From Gadus chalcogrammus (Eukaryota; Chordata; Actinopteri; Gadiformes; Gadidae), in NCBI RefSeq assembly GCF_026213295.1, contig NC_079428.1, positions 4,645,946 through 4,709,945 of the forward strand: DNA of 64,000 bases, in the 5' to 3' direction. Both the position numbers and the translations under genes were made by a program. Below the pieces are notes generated by a model. That model was given only the letters and a program-made list of their open reading frames with translations. It searched no databases and was not told where the DNA came from. Below are positions 26,292 through 39,088 of the stretch, piece by piece; within the stretch, counting starts at the first letter, position 1; every line of letters begins with the position of its first letter.

Positions 26292-29200
26292 CTATCTCAG
26301 TCTCCCTTTGGCGTCGGCTCGTAGGAGCGAAGTCTGGTTTTGCCTCGCCAACCACTCCCTCTCCGCCGCCGCCATAGTCCAACCCCCCCGGGGCCCTGCC
26401 CCCTCTCCCGCTCCTTGGGGGAGTCTCTCTCTGTTCCACAAGGGGCGCCCTCCCACGTAGCCCCCGCCGACCGCCATCGCCGGGCCCCGGGGCCGCTGGC
26501 CCGGGGGCCCCTTGACGAACTGCGGCCGGGGGAACTGCTTGGCGTCCAGCACGTCCTTGTACTGGATCTCCGGCCGGATGAGGCGCAGGCAGGCCTCGGT
26601 GGTGCCGTTGTCCAGGCCCGGCTGCAGCTCGTAGCCCAGGATCTTCACCACGCCGCTCTGGAAGGGCCGGATGCCCTTGTCCCTGATGCGCTGCGCCTCC
26701 ACGGGCCTCCCGCCGTTGCGCAGGCAGACGCGGGCCAGCTGGTCCCGCCGCGCCCGCAGCAGCGCCACCTCCTGGTCCATGCGCTCCGGCCCGAAGCGCC
26801 GCACGTCCTCCCAGAAGCTGCGGTTGAAGGCCTGGTACAGGTGCCAGTCCAGCGCGTTCCACTCCCGCAGCTTCTCGCGCTGCGCCGGCGTCAGCGACAG
26901 GTCGGGCGGCGCCCGCATCGGCGGCCGCCCGCCCCGCACGCCCACCGCCGCCGCCACCGCCGCCGCCGCCGCCTTGTCCATCCAGCTCTCGCCGCCGCCG
27001 CCGCCCCCGGCCCCGCCCGGCGGCTTCTGCTGGCGGGCGTTGAGGCTGAAGGACACCACGGCGTCCAGCGGCCAGCAGAGGGCGTGCCGCAGCAGCACCA
27101 TGGACTGGTCGTAGTACTCCGACACCAGGATGAGCCGGAAGGCCCCGCCGCACCAGGGCCCTCGCCGCGCAGCGCCAGGCCCTCCGAGAAGTTGGCGTTG
27201 TGGTCCATGCCGAAGTCGAACCACAGCAGGTTGCGGGCGTAGTGGTTGTTGCGGAGGCGCGGATCGTAGTACTGCCGGGGGTTGTCGGCGAAGTCGCCCA
27301 GGCTCTTGGCCTTGCGGAAGGCCGGGGCCACCTCCTTGTAGTAGGCGAAGGAGGACTCCGTCAGGGCCACGGGGTCCCGGACGATGGAGAAGTAGAAGGT
27401 GTCCTCAGGCATCACCTTCTCTACCTGAGGGAAACGGGGGGGTGGGGGGGGGGGGGAAGGCTCTCGGTTAGTCCAGGCTCCGCATGGGTTTTTCGTCAAA
27501 CTGACTGATTATTCTGATTGTAGCTCCGTCCCGTTGCGTCCCGAGGCATTTCTCCGAGCACGTTGATTAAGCCCCGTGGAAATCCTTAATGCACCGAGAC
27601 TTTCCAGACTAAGATGCATTTGCGAATTGATTTCAGAGATCAGGCTAGATTTATGCTGCTTCGGATTTGAATATTGATTTTCAACTGGAAAGATACTTTT
27701 ATGTTCCATCTCTTTGACCAAGATGTTTAAAGGCTAAATAATTGGCTCGCAAGAAGCCTGTAAGAAGCTTGTGAATATTGATTTGATTACTTTCAAATGC
27801 TTCTATTAATAACAAGTGGGTGAGTAGGAAGTCAACTTGGCTACTAATATATGTATATACACCAAAACACATTTGAAATATTTGAGTTTCCTTAAAACTG
27901 CTGAGTCAGGCACTTCTCTGGCTGTATATTCACCTACTTTTAAGCATCTCATTTAACAAAAAAAAGAAAAAAACTTTTACTTCACTGTGGTATCTGCTTC
28001 GTAATACAAGTATCCCCATCGGGCTACTTTCTCTGCAACACTGCGTTTCTGCTGATGGAAAGCCCAGTCTCTGCAAGGCTACAGACTCCAGGTTTGATCT
28101 TCCATGACCCTGTCCGAGCACCTAATCATGTTCTCCATCCCCACTTGTTTGTAAAGCTTAACTGTTCAGGGCCAAGCGTGCCATTCGCTCTATTGGCTCA
28201 GCACCACAGGGTGAAAGCTACTGCTTGGTCAGATAAAAACATGTGTGCCGACCACTCTGACCTTGACAGTAGGCCTGCATGTGCATGCATTCATAAAAAC
28301 CAAAACAGAACAGACGGAACAAGGCATTAGGAGGTGGAGTGTTTAGTTGCTACAAGAATCAACAGGGATTTAAAACAATACGCCTCGATATGTATGCCTA
28401 CAATTTCAGAAACATGAGTATGCAGCAATGTATCACTATGCAGTTTAACTTGTTTCATAAAAATACAAAGTTTCGTACCACCGAGGGCGTCGTCATCATT
28501 ACTGCCCTAGGCCAATCTCACTGAGGTAATGTGCAATTTCAACCCAGCCCTAAAAATGAGGGGGGTGGGGGAAACGAATGAAACACTTTCTTTTCCAAGG
28601 CACTTCTGCCTCTGATCCGGGGGAACATACCTCAGGCTTATTGAACCTCATGTGGTTTCCCATGATGTCGAAGTCCAGGACTCGGGGCCCCTGGTAACCT
28701 TTGACCCGGTGGGCGTTGAACAGCAGGGGGTACCCCAGCTGGTAGCCCATCGGCAGGGCGAAGCGGAGGCCGTGCTCCTCGCCGAAGCGGTAGAGCATGT
28801 TGAGGACCGTGCTGCTGGCCGTCTTGTGGGTCTTCAGGAACATGAGGTGGGTGTGGGGCCGGCAGGAGCCCAACGGGGGCCCCTGGACGTCGGAGGCGTA
28901 GAACAGCAGGCGCGTAGCCGGCTGGACGCTGCTGAACGGGGGGAGAGGAGGGAGAGAGCGAATCGGTGAGCCCGGACGCAAGGACACTGTGATCCACTTG
29001 GTTTGGCAAGCCCGTCTGTGGCAAAGTGGGAGTCGGTACATGTATATAAATATACACAAACCTCCGTGGTCAAGAGTAAACAACAGACAGAGCGAGAGCC
29101 TCGGTGAATCACGGCACATGCAAACCCTGGTCAACTAAGCAACATTTCCTGCAACTTGCTGAACCTATTCAAAGCCTTTGGTTACACTAAATAATCACAG

Positions 29201-29626
29201 CGGTACGAATCCCCCCAAAGCGTTGTTACTTTCACACACACGGTAACAAAGTTACACTTTGCTTTGACATCTGGCCGGCGATTTAGATAGGTCACGTTGA
29301 ATGTGAGCTGGTGTTTACGCGTGCACACATGATTAACCCCAGTCTCTCCAGACCGTCGGAGCCTAGCTCTCAGACTGGTGCAGGAGGAAAAAAAAAAAGG
29401 AAAACTAAATCTGGGGAGCCTCAGTGAAGAGAAAGCTCCCAGATGTTTACAGGGGAACCCAGAGTGTGTGTCTGTCCATGTCTGTGTGTGTGTGTTCCGA
29501 GTGAGCGGGAGAGTAAGGGAGAGTGGGGGATAAAAGAAGAAAGGGCAAGAAAAGAGAATATAATGGGGGAAGGGGCTAGACACGTGGAAGTGGAGGGAGG
29601 GAGGGAGAGAAGAGAGCCAGTGAGAA

Positions 29627-29722
<96 letters not shown>

Positions 29723-31423
29723 GAGAAGAGTGCGAGTCGACAGAAAAGCAGAGAAACAACGAGGCGAACAAAAGGAGGAGGAGTACGGGAACCCAGGGGA
29801 CGCAGTCCGATGAATCATTAGTCAGAGGAAGGTGTGGCTTTGGAATCCAAAGTCTCGGTCATCCAAACCGTGATCGAGAGCCATGCCCCAATAGAGGCTC
29901 ACAGCCCCCTGGAGCAATGTGCACATAAGACATTCCTATGGACCCCGCGAAGGCGGGTCTCTACACTGAAGAACAATGGGCCATCCTGGCAACATCTGGT
30001 TCAAAATCTGGATTGCACGTATTCAATTGCATTTTCAGGGGGGAAAAAAAACAACCCTGGATGGAAAGCTAAACATGCAAGTCTTCTATAGAAGCTGCAT
30101 GGCAAATTGAAATTAATGAAAAGGCTTTTCCTTCCTTATCTCACTGTTTTGTTTTACCCACTTTAACAGCCTCTATATAAATTGTTCAGTTTTTGTTTAC
30201 AGAAACAATACAATCCTTATCTTATCGGGGGTTACGTTGAAGCGATGAGTTCCGCCGTAGCAAAGCTTTTAGTTGTATACCTCCTCGAAGATGATAAGAA
30301 CTTCAACTAGGTCCAATCGACCACCTCATGCAAGAAGTATGTTGATGCAGTTTGCTGTTTAACTTGGAATGAATCTGCAAAGAACTGGTTTGGTGGAATG
30401 TTTAAGAAAACCTACCAATACACAGAACACAGTGCATGCCACTCACTGGGATCTTTTTCTAGAAAGCAGATCGATTCTAAACATAACTCTGGACTCTGGT
30501 TTGCGTCAGTGCAAGGCGGTTAGTGGTGGGGGGGGTTTGAACCCGTTTTACAGAACAGCAGTTTTACATTTTGCTGGATTTAGGGTCACTCAAACTCTTT
30601 CTGGTTCATTAGGAAAGTCCTCGTTAATGGCAGGCTCTAAAAGCCAGCCTTAATCACGCGCCGAAAGTGAGATTGATGATGGATTGGGAGCGTAATTGCG
30701 ACGGAGAAGCGCTGCGTGGCTTGGTGCAGCCGGGCAAAAGGTTGTCATGGTGATACGTGCAAAGGGAGTCGTTCCATTGCCTTTATATACTGGCGATGGT
30801 TTGAAGTGAACACAGACATGGCCTAAAGTACCCGCTGCATTAAACACGCCACATGAATAAAACATGTTAAATGGAGAGAAATGTTTGCCGGCATCACACC
30901 GTCGTGATGCACTGTACAAGTCGCAGGTTATTTGAATATTAAGCCTGAAGAACTCAACAGACTCGTGCCAATATCCAGCGATAAATTGTTCAGGACATTT
31001 GACACCACTAATTTTTCAAAGATGTTATTTCTTATGTGTGTTGGAGTCAGAGTGTGGGTGTGTATATATGTGTGCATGCATGTTCATATGTGCATGTATG
31101 CATGCGTGCGTGCATGCATGTTCATATGCGTGTGTGCATGTGTGTGTGTGCATGTTCTTATGCGTGTGTGTATGCGTGTGCATGTGTATGCATGTTCATA
31201 TGCGTGGGTATGAATGTTGCTATGTGCACGTGTGCAAGCCTGTTCATATGCGTGGTTGTGTGTGCTTGTTCATATACATGTGTGCGCGAGTGTGTGCATG
31301 TTTCTCTTACCTCTTGTTGAAAATGAGACCCATGAGTTGCCCGGCGAAGGCGATGGCAACAAACACCAGGAGGGCTTTCCACAGCCACAGGGGCCCTGGC
31401 CGGTAGCAGCCCAGCCCGCACAT
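26292..31423 (-). CDS. gal3st4: Galactose-3-O-sulfotransferase 4-like, copy A
   Basis: Golgi type II membrane enzyme that moves sulfate from PAPS to C3 of galactose on O-glycans (family knowledge). Coding exons on the minus strand: 31311-31423 (start ATG 31421-31423, acceptor CTGCCAG|GAGG just upstream), 28631-28931 and 26292-27424, about 515 codons. The signal anchor is [19 protein letters not shown] (about residues 12-34). The 5'-phosphosulfate loop is [10 protein letters not shown] (residues 70-79). The 3'-phosphate motif is FYFSIVRDP (residues 148-156). Phases (2, 0) match copy B. Exon 3 shifts frame by one base near 27130-27180, where a base seems missing in a G/C run. Unlike B, it has an Ala/Gly-rich insertion (about 26930-27030) and about 75 extra C-terminal residues. 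Gal3ST4 fits best by [12 protein letters not shown] and trappc14 synteny. Confidence 0.88.
27425..28630 (-). other. gal3st4-A intron between coding exons 2 and 3
   Basis: A 1.2-kb intron with GT at 28630-28629 and AG at 27426-27425. A poly-C/G tract (27437-27460) lies just upstream of the acceptor. Nothing else recognised. Confidence 0.75.
29628..29717. repeat. (GA)n microsatellite
   Basis: About 90 bp inside the gal3st4-A intron that runs from 28932 to 31310. The rest of that intron shows no recognised feature apart from the TGCA/GT-rich stretch at its 5' end. Confidence 0.97.
31040..31300. repeat. Degenerate (TGCA)/(GT)-rich tract at gal3st4-A intron start
   Basis: Alternating TGCATG, GTGTGT and TTCATATG motifs. 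On the transcribed strand it starts about 10 bases after the splice donor AACAAGAG|GTAAGAGAAAC. It occupies the same place as the perfect CA array in gal3st4-B. Confidence 0.8.
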
Positions 31424-32100
31424 CCTCCTGGCAGGGCAGATGTGCCACGAACAGGGGGAGGGTGGAGGAAAGAGGAGCAGCCATTTATTAGCATGTGTCT
31501 GTACAATAGAATAGAAATCCATTTTAAAAAAGAACAAAAGAAAAACAAAAGAAGGTTTTCTTATAGCTTTGTATGAATCGATGGTTGAAAAAAGGAGACA
31601 GACAGACAGCCAGACAGAAAAACATACAAAAAGGGACAAAGGTCTATGCAAAACCACATCAATAGAAAAGGAAGTTCTCTCAGAATCGAAACGCTTCCCC
31701 CATGTCATTCTGACGTGAGAGTGGCAGTGAGGTGTCCACCTCTGATTCCCTTGGTAAACAACTAGGTTCACGTCTTCAGAAGCTATTCCACCCGTGTGGC
31801 TGCGTACCTTCCCTTATATCTGTGGGCGGGAGCGATATTAAACCCGCAGAGAAGAACAATTGCCTATTTATCACTCACACACACACACGCGCACACACAC
31901 ACACACACAAATAGTTTTCGCTCGAATCCTCTCCCCAAATCGACGGCCTGAAATCACTGTTCCGAAAACGTCCCGATTCTACGTGACATATCCCCCCTTG
32001 TGTCCCGACGCCACGGTTCAAGAACGGCACCGTTTTGAAAGGAACAAACGCCTTGAGCATGGGATCGGATGGGGGGACGGATCTTATTTTCCTCGCCTAC

Positions 32101-32590
32101 CTTGTTCTCCGTCTGAACACCATAGCGGCGGAACCGGTCCGCAATCAGATACGGGGCTCCTCCTTGTAGGGCTGCTGCTGCTGCTGCGGTTGGCGGCGGC
32201 AGCGATGAGCCCACGGTGCATCTCGGAAGGTCTCTTTATGAGGCACAGAATCCGCCGACGTTATAAAGGCACCGGACTACATTCCCATATCGCGAGAAGG
32301 GATGGGAATGGCCGTGTTTTCTCCCCTCCACACCCTCCCTCCCTCTCTCTCTCTACAACGCTCCCTCGCAGGCTCAAACGCAGCTCCTCGAGCAAATGTA
32401 GGTATATATAGACTCTGCTGCTGCTGAGTCTATATTCAAGACGCATCGCTGAGCACGAGCGTATTCATTGTGCACGGGACGTCGGACGCTAGAGGGGGAA
32501 AAGGGGGGAAAAAAGCTGGGATTGCACGCGGGCTCTGCGTTCAGTCGCGCTCTGACGTCAGCCGTCTAGCCTGTGGCTGATTTGCTTGTG
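32101..32590 (-). promoter_or_regulatory. Candidate GC-rich promoter and first exon of gal3st4-A
   Basis: GC-rich compared with its surroundings. Contains a consensus CRE TGACGTCA (32553-32560), a TATATATA (32403-32410), and on the minus strand a good splice donor GAACAAG|GTAGGCG (exon border 32101) that could join the acceptor at 31427. There is no ATG in the putative exon, as expected for a 5' UTR. A competing candidate is the TATA block at 38.1-38.3 kb. Confidence 0.4.
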
Positions 32591-33888
32591 CGCTGCTTAT
32601 TGTGCGCTTGCGTCGAGACGAGCAGGGGATGTTTTGAAAAATAGATATGAGAGCTAATTAAAATGTTTTATCCGTGTTATCCAGGTATTAAAAATAACCG
32701 TTGCAATTGACAGGCTGGAGTGTACATTTTCGGAGGACAGAATGTGAAAACGGTTGTGCGGTGGTGCATCTTTCACATATAGCCCCCCACAACAAAGGCC
32801 TTGTGGGAGAACACAAGTGGGCCATTCACATGGCTAGTGTTGTGGTGTATAACCCTGCGAGGTTATATAACAACAATCCTTAATTGTTTTAGGTTCATGT
32901 AACGGCTCAATTAGGCCTACCCTGCCTAATAAGGGTCAAGTTTAGACCAAGCTTTTCCCCCACTTTATTACAGCTAATACCAATTGCTCCTAGTTTTCAC
33001 CTTAACCCCTTAATTTTAACAAAGTAGGAAGGAATAAGTAGACCTTTTTATATTCAAACAGAGGCAGAAGTAGGCTGTGTTTCTCACAAATTAGGTTCAT
33101 GACCCATAAGAAAATGTCTTTCTCAGAAATTGTGGCGAGTGAAGCAGGGTGACTTCTGTAACATTCTACAACATAGTCACCAAAAATGATTGGTAGATGG
33201 TGGTTGGATTACACCTAAAATCAAACAACAAAAGCTTGACTGTGTACAGGGCTAATGGTTTAGCACGTCAAAGCAACAACTTCAAATCATCAAACATAAA
33301 CGATTATTTATTCAGGTCAACAGCTGTGTTCATGGAGTAGAACCAGTTCCACTTTGATGTTTTCACCCCAAAGCCTCATTTCACATTTAACAAGAACGGT
33401 TGGCATACAACTCATCTGTCAATGTTCAAACTGACACCTGAACCTTCCTATGGAATACAATTTTCCTATATTAAATATACACAAATGAATATATGTTCTA
33501 TTTAACCATGTAATTTTTAATGAGTCACAGCTATCTTTCAACATTTTACTTTCTTTATTAGTTAATTAGTCATCTAATGGGTCTTTCAAATATGTTTCAT
33601 ATTCAAGTTTAGCCAAACAGCAAAACAATGTCTCGCTTTGTGTAAATCTAGACTTGTTTGTAAACAGGCTCATCTTTTTGTCATCGACGATTTTTCATTT
33701 GAATATTTTTCTTGAATCCTTGCCTTCCTCACGCCTTGCCCCTGCAGGCCTCCTATTGGCCGGCCCGCTGTCAACAGCCCTCCGTCAAAACCAACAGCAG
33801 CAGCACCGTTAAGCCTTGTCACGGCCCGCTGTCGGCGTTGTTCCGAGATAGCGTCTGCTATGCAAATCACCTGGTTCCTCTACCCCAC

Positions 33889-33923
33889 ACACACACACAC
33901 ACACGCACACGCACACGCACACG

Positions 33924-33960
<37 letters not shown>
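33889..33960. repeat. (CA)n/(CACACG)n repeat
   Basis: CA array interspersed with CG, preceded by an octamer-like ATGCAAAT (about 33859-33866). Confidence 0.9.
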
Positions 33961-33961
<1 letters not shown>

Positions 33962-35145
33962 TCTCTCGACATAGGAAAATGCATGGGTTGTGATTTATAA
34001 ACAGGCAAAATCACCGAGGTGGCTAATTGTCTGTTGTGAGTCACCTGGAGGAGACGCAGCCATTGTCTCTGATGCAGCACGCAAGGTACTCACACCAGAC
34101 TATATTTAGCACCGAAGCGTCTTAACGAACGCGGGCTCTTAAGACAAGGCTAAGCCACCTGGCTCCCCTCCCCCTGCCAGTCGGCCAGCTGCTCAGATTA
34201 ACTACCCCCCCCCACACACACACACCCTCAACACCACCACCACCACCTCCCTGCTTGACCGGTCCCTAGTCACTCCTCTCAAACCCCTTCTGATAGTTAA
34301 GTCTTTTGTTCGCCCCCCCCCCCTTGTTCAGTAGCGACGATGAAGTCCCACAAATGACGCTCAGTGCTCAGTGGTTGGGTCGTACACGCTCGGTCGCGCT
34401 ACCACTTGATTAACAATCAAAGGGGAGAAGAGTGAAAAAAACAAAATGGCGTCTCATGCGGTTCCGATGACAGCTGGAAGGGCGGTGAAATGCACATGTG
34501 GCCAATTGGAGGATGAATCCAGGGGCAAGTTGAGATCCGGTCCCAGGGAAAAAAAAAAAACACAGGCCATGTGGTGGTGATCTGGTCGGGAGGAACACAC
34601 CACATTCCAACCCTTACTCGCCGCTCTTTCAGAAGGTCAAACGGCGAAAGCTCATGTGGTCGCACACAGTGCATCGCACTGAGCCCGGCCAACAATCTTT
34701 CTTTGTTTTTAATGCGTTCATTGCCATTTAACCGCTCAACTACACGAAGACCAGACAACATTCCCCGTCGGGGGGAAGAAGAAGAAGTGTTGTCAAAGAT
34801 TGACGCAATCCGATATTTCAACTGCCTGCCAACATTCCGTTTCCCCCCAATAGAGTCTCCTCAATTCACTCCGCTCATTCGCCTAGCTGCCTTTGTGTGA
34901 CTAATTAGCACTTGGCTAGCCAACGCAGAGGTACGGGGCCTAGCCTGTCTTCGTTCACAGCTGCTCTCATCTCACGACGGGACGTTTGGAACGCGGCCGT
35001 TCCACATTTTCTGAGGCCGCGTTCCCATTCTGTCCGCCCCGGGGACGTTTCACTGGAGCGCACACACACACACACACACGGCTCGTGAAGGAAGGAAGAC
35101 GACGGGAAAACTGCGCCGTGGTTGACCGTTATAGCAGCAGAATGG

Positions 35146-35385
35146 GGCGAGAGTAGCTCAGGAGGTAGAGCGGGTTGGCTGTGAACCGGAAGGTTTGCCG
35201 ATTCGATCCCCGCTCCTCCTGGCTGGATGTAAAAGTGGCCCAGAGCATGACTCCTCACCCTGCCTGCTCCCAATCAGCTGGCTGTCACCCTGCGTGGTTG
35301 CCTCCGCCGTCGTTGTGTGAATGAAGTCACTTTGGATGTCAGCGTCAGCAATATCCCCTAAATGTTAATGTCAATGTAAAAATGT
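35146..35385 (+). mobile_element. tRNA-derived SINE, tRNA head clear
   Basis: A-box TAGCTCAGGAGGTAGAG and B-box GATTCGATCCCC are correctly spaced. The body shares the GCTGG-ATGT and tail motifs with the 15.2-kb copy, and the 3' end carries AATGTTAATGTCAATGTAA repeats. It is not a functional tRNA: the acceptor stem does not pair. Confidence 0.75.
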
Positions 35386-35389
35386 CGGA

Positions 35390-35530
35390 CCCTCGGAGTG
35401 TGTGTGTCTGTGTGTTGTGCCCAGGAACCCATTTAGAGAGAGAAAATGATTTGTTTTCTGATACATGTTCGGCAAGGACTGCAGCGGTGCTGCTGGGTTA
35501 TAATTCGGCACCACTTTGTGCGGACGGATT
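35390..35530. repeat. Interspersed repeat, copy 1 of 2
   Basis: GCCCAGGAACCCATTTAGAG, GAGAAAATGATTTGTTTTC and CTGGGTTATAATTCGGCACC recur in diverged form at about 38590-38700 in the same orientation, each preceded by a GT-rich stretch. Family unknown. Confidence 0.7.
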
Positions 35531-38113
35531 TCCCCCCCCTTTTCCTTTCTATCCCGGTCCTGCCCTGTGGGTCTGGTCTCAGAGAGCCCCGTGGCACTCG
35601 TACCCGGGTTCACCTTCATAGGCCCTCTATGGCAGTCTCTGAGGGCCCTCATTTGAATGAAATCTGATGAAGCCAATTCAAGGAAAAGAAAAACGTTCAA
35701 ACAGGATGTTATAAAGCGGCCAGTGGGAGGAGAGGTGGACAATGAGCAGGGACACATAAGATGGGCCGCGGAGAATGAGCTCTCTGTCGGACGAAACGTG
35801 AGGACCCAGGCAATGTGCGTACTCCATCGCAGTGTTTGTATTGTACGTCTCCCTCCTTCTATCGCTCTCTTTCTCCCGGCCTCTCTCTCGCTCCGCACCT
35901 CTCTGAATGAGGCATCACCTGAGAGCCGTGCACTAGCCAACCTCGTGCCAGGCCAGTGAAAGTGAAGCATTGTGGGGGAAACAATAGCGACCGCTTGGGC
36001 GACGGGCAATCTAGGCGGAATGGGAGAGTGCGGGTGACCGGAGGGGTGAGTGAGTTTACTCAAATGGAGGTGGAGGGAGGGGGGAGAGAGAGGGGGAGAG
36101 AGAGCGAGAGAGATAGGTATCCGATCTATAAGGGCTTTTGAGGAGCCGTGCATTTCAACTGTTGCATCTTGTAAACTTGTTTCCAATGACGGTACAGACT
36201 GTGATAAAGCTTGGCGTCCCATTTGTGTACGCAATCACAATCAAATCAACATTACTTAATCTGTGCAACTTTTTATTGTAATCATATGAATTAGTTTAAA
36301 AAAAGTCTGCACTGGGTGCACCACTGGCTAGCATGCTGTGCCAGGGGATCCAATGCAACTCTGAGGTACCAACTCAGGAACTCAACTCAGTCATCCTTCA
36401 TGAGATCACTTTCACTTACACATCAACAACTCTGAAGGTCGGATTCCCTTCTCCAAGTCAAGGCCGTTTCGCATTCTCAGCATTCAGAGCATCGTCGACT
36501 CAAAACACCCATTGAATCGTACCCCTTCCAACCGACAGATGTCTCCTGCTTAAACGGCTGTGTCAAAGTGCTGCTATAACACGATAACTCGGCACTGCGC
36601 TACAGCACAGTGCAGTACGGTACAGCAAGGGCTGCCCTCGAGGATTCTGGCCTGATGAGTAACACTGGTGCCAGATACAGATGCATTCCCGGCGCAGGGA
36701 TCCCAGCGTGACGCTTCCCAAGCAGCTGGCCTCTCCTTCAACTGCTCCCAAATATTATCCTCTCTCTCGCTGTTTCGCCATTATTCGCTACCGGAAAGCT
36801 AGCCCGCGGCGAAACAAAGACCATATAAATGGCTGCCACCGTGCGTCCGGCCTTCATGGTTTTGGGAAACGTTCTAAAAAAAAACAATTTTTTATGTCTT
36901 TGCTGATGGGGCGTTTTTTTTTCTTTTTTAAAGCTATCACCTCATCTTCAGTGGGAACACCAGCACACCTGCTAAACAGGTGCAAACTGTTCCTGAGCTG
37001 AAGGATGGGGCTGAAGGCCAACTAGCGCTTGAACCTGCAGTGAACGGGTTGTCACCGTTGCCCCTGCCACCAGTGGCACTGTGCCAGACCCACTGAACTT
37101 GTGGCCACATATGAAGTCATGCAGATCTTTTACAGGCATATATCCCACCCTATAAAGCTCAGACTTCACCAACAAAAAGGTTCATGTGCCCACACACTGT
37201 AGTGTAAGGGCTGCGTTCACAGGACACAGCTATCCTCATCTTCTAGGGTCTTCACGGTAGTTATCTCTGTTACCAAAGTGTCTGTTAAGATGGCATTGCA
37301 GCTATTAGATCGGTGTCACTCATCAGCCTTTCCTAGTACCATGCTAATTAGAAACCTGCCAAACTAGGCTAACCCGGGATAACTAGCCCATTAAACCCAG
37401 TGTCTATGTCATGATCCTCAACACAATTGGGTCTACAAAACAAGATTATCCACCCCTCCCCCGGTGGAGAGGTTCACCGAATGTCGGACCGTAAGCTCTG
37501 CCAAAGTGTAATTTATTTCGGGATCTTGACTATTTTGTCCTTATCAACAGGGGGTTTCACAGGGACTGTCTTGAAGAGACATTTGGGCTTCCTTAACCCT
37601 CGACAACATAAGTGATACATTCAAACCTATCAAGATCTGTGTTAAATCAACAGAAGCATAGCAGTGCACCGTATACTTGACTGATTCAGTGAGCATGGAC
37701 ACAACCCTGTGCAGCAGGTCAGTTTCCAAGCATGGGTGGGTCGGCATCCATCACGCAGGGGTGCACTGCAGACCCAGTGAGGATATGCGACTGGGGCGGG
37801 ATCAGAGACGTTAGGAGGGTTCGTCCGCTCACCTCGGATTTCGTGCTGCAGTTTGGCCACTCGGCGGGAACTTCCTTCCAAAAGTGAAGTGGCTCTGTAG
37901 AGGTTTCATCTCATCATGCCTCAGAGAAGAGCGTGTGTGTGCCGCTCGACTCCACCGGTCAGCCTGGCAAGTAGCCCGGAAGTCTGTGTAAACTGCACGG
38001 TCCAATTACAGAAGCATAAACTTTGCGAAAAGTAAACAAAAGAAACATCCCTTTTTGGGTTCTGAAGAATCCGTGCAATTTGGATCAGCAGTGCTATACT
38101 ACAAGTTCTCACC

Positions 38114-38340
38114 CGCTGTTCTCCTTTCAGCCGGCTTGATCCACTCCTTTTACACCGACCTTTTTTTCACTCAGTCCCCCCTTCCTTCTCTCCCTCTCTC
38201 GCTTGCTCTCTGTAGTTCTCTTGTGTCCAACCGGACTGACCCACCGCAGCAAAGCTGGGATTTTATACTAGCACCCCACCACCCAGAATCACCAAGACAC
38301 CAGTCCTCCTTCGGCGCAATGCTGCCACCTGGAGGCAGAC
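38114..38340 (-). promoter_or_regulatory. Candidate TATA promoter and 5' UTR exon of gal3st4-A
   Basis: On the minus strand TATAAAA (38261-38267) precedes by about 150 bp a splice donor CAGCGG|GTGAGAAC (border 38113). The block about 38175-38340 is homologous to about 47870-48035, upstream of gal3st4-B, where a donor CGAGCG|GTGAGTTT also follows. Conservation of the pair beside both genes suggests a shared ancestral first exon and promoter. Confidence 0.5.
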
Positions 38341-38404
38341 TGGTGAAGCTTCTAAAGTCAAGCTGTCATCTTCTGGCATTTTGGAGAATAATAGTGTGTT
38401 ATGC

Positions 38405-38581
<177 letters not shown>

Positions 38582-38589
38582 CAGTGGGA

Positions 38590-38700
38590 GTGGGGCCCAG
38601 GTACTCATTTAGAGAGAGAAAAGGATTTGTTTTCCAATACATTTTCGGACATGAATGCAGTTGTAGTGCTGGGTTATAGTTTCGGCACCTCTGTCCACGA
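38590..38700. repeat. Interspersed repeat, copy 2 of 2
   Basis: Diverged copy of 35390-35530 (GCCCAGGTACTCATTTAGAG, GAGAAAAGGATTTGTTTTCC, GGGTTATAGTTTCGGCACC). Confidence 0.7.
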
Positions 38701-38744
38701 GACTACGGTGGAATGTGGAAGGGTTTCAGCATATCTCACGCAGG

Positions 38745-38805
38745 GCCGGCCCTGAACACCTTGGGGCCCTAAGCAGGATAATTTTGGGGCCCTGCTTTGC
38801 GGTTG
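38745..38805. mobile_element. hAT-like terminal fragment
   Basis: CAGGGCCGGCCCTGAACACC is close to the usual terminal sequence of fish hAT elements, followed by TTGGGGCCCTAAGCAGG. No partner end was found. Confidence 0.3.
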
Positions 38806-39088
38806 ATAGAGTAGATTTGCCACAGAGAACAAGCAACTGTATGCATTCGTAACCCTTACGTTTTTTATCCGTACCTCTTTCAACATGATTAGCCACAAGC
38901 CTACTTATTAAGTATACTCACTGAAAGAGTCAAAGTAAAGCTTACACACTACATAATCGTCATGCTTGACATACATAATATTGATTCTCAAAATGCAGAG
39001 GTTTAAACCCTCTGGAATGCAGGGACAAAAACGCAAAAAGGAAGAAGAAAAGAAAGCCCAGTATAGAGGTAAGTGACCTCAGCCATTA

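Larger units (their letters stand above)
31428..38113. other. Long 5' intron or upstream region of gal3st4-A
   Basis: Between the start-codon exon and the duplicated upstream block at 38.1 kb. Contains the candidate promoter at 32.1-32.6 kb, a CA/CG repeat (33889-33960), a SINE (35146-35385) and otherwise no recognised gene. Reading frames of 60-290 codons here lack family features. Confidence 0.5.

Noticed and set aside
26340..27242. 300-codon plus-strand frame opposite gal3st4-A (and the similar one at 43755-44666)
   Set aside because: They are antisense shadows of GC-rich sulfotransferase exons; the minus-strand frames carry the PAPS-binding motifs.
30932..31406. Plus-strand Cys/Val/Met-rich frames near 31 kb
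   Set aside because: They read through a TGCA/GT-rich tract and then antisense to gal3st4-A exon 1.
35150..35225. Functional tRNA gene
   Set aside because: A and B boxes are present, but the acceptor and anticodon stems do not pair and the sequence continues as a SINE body and tail.
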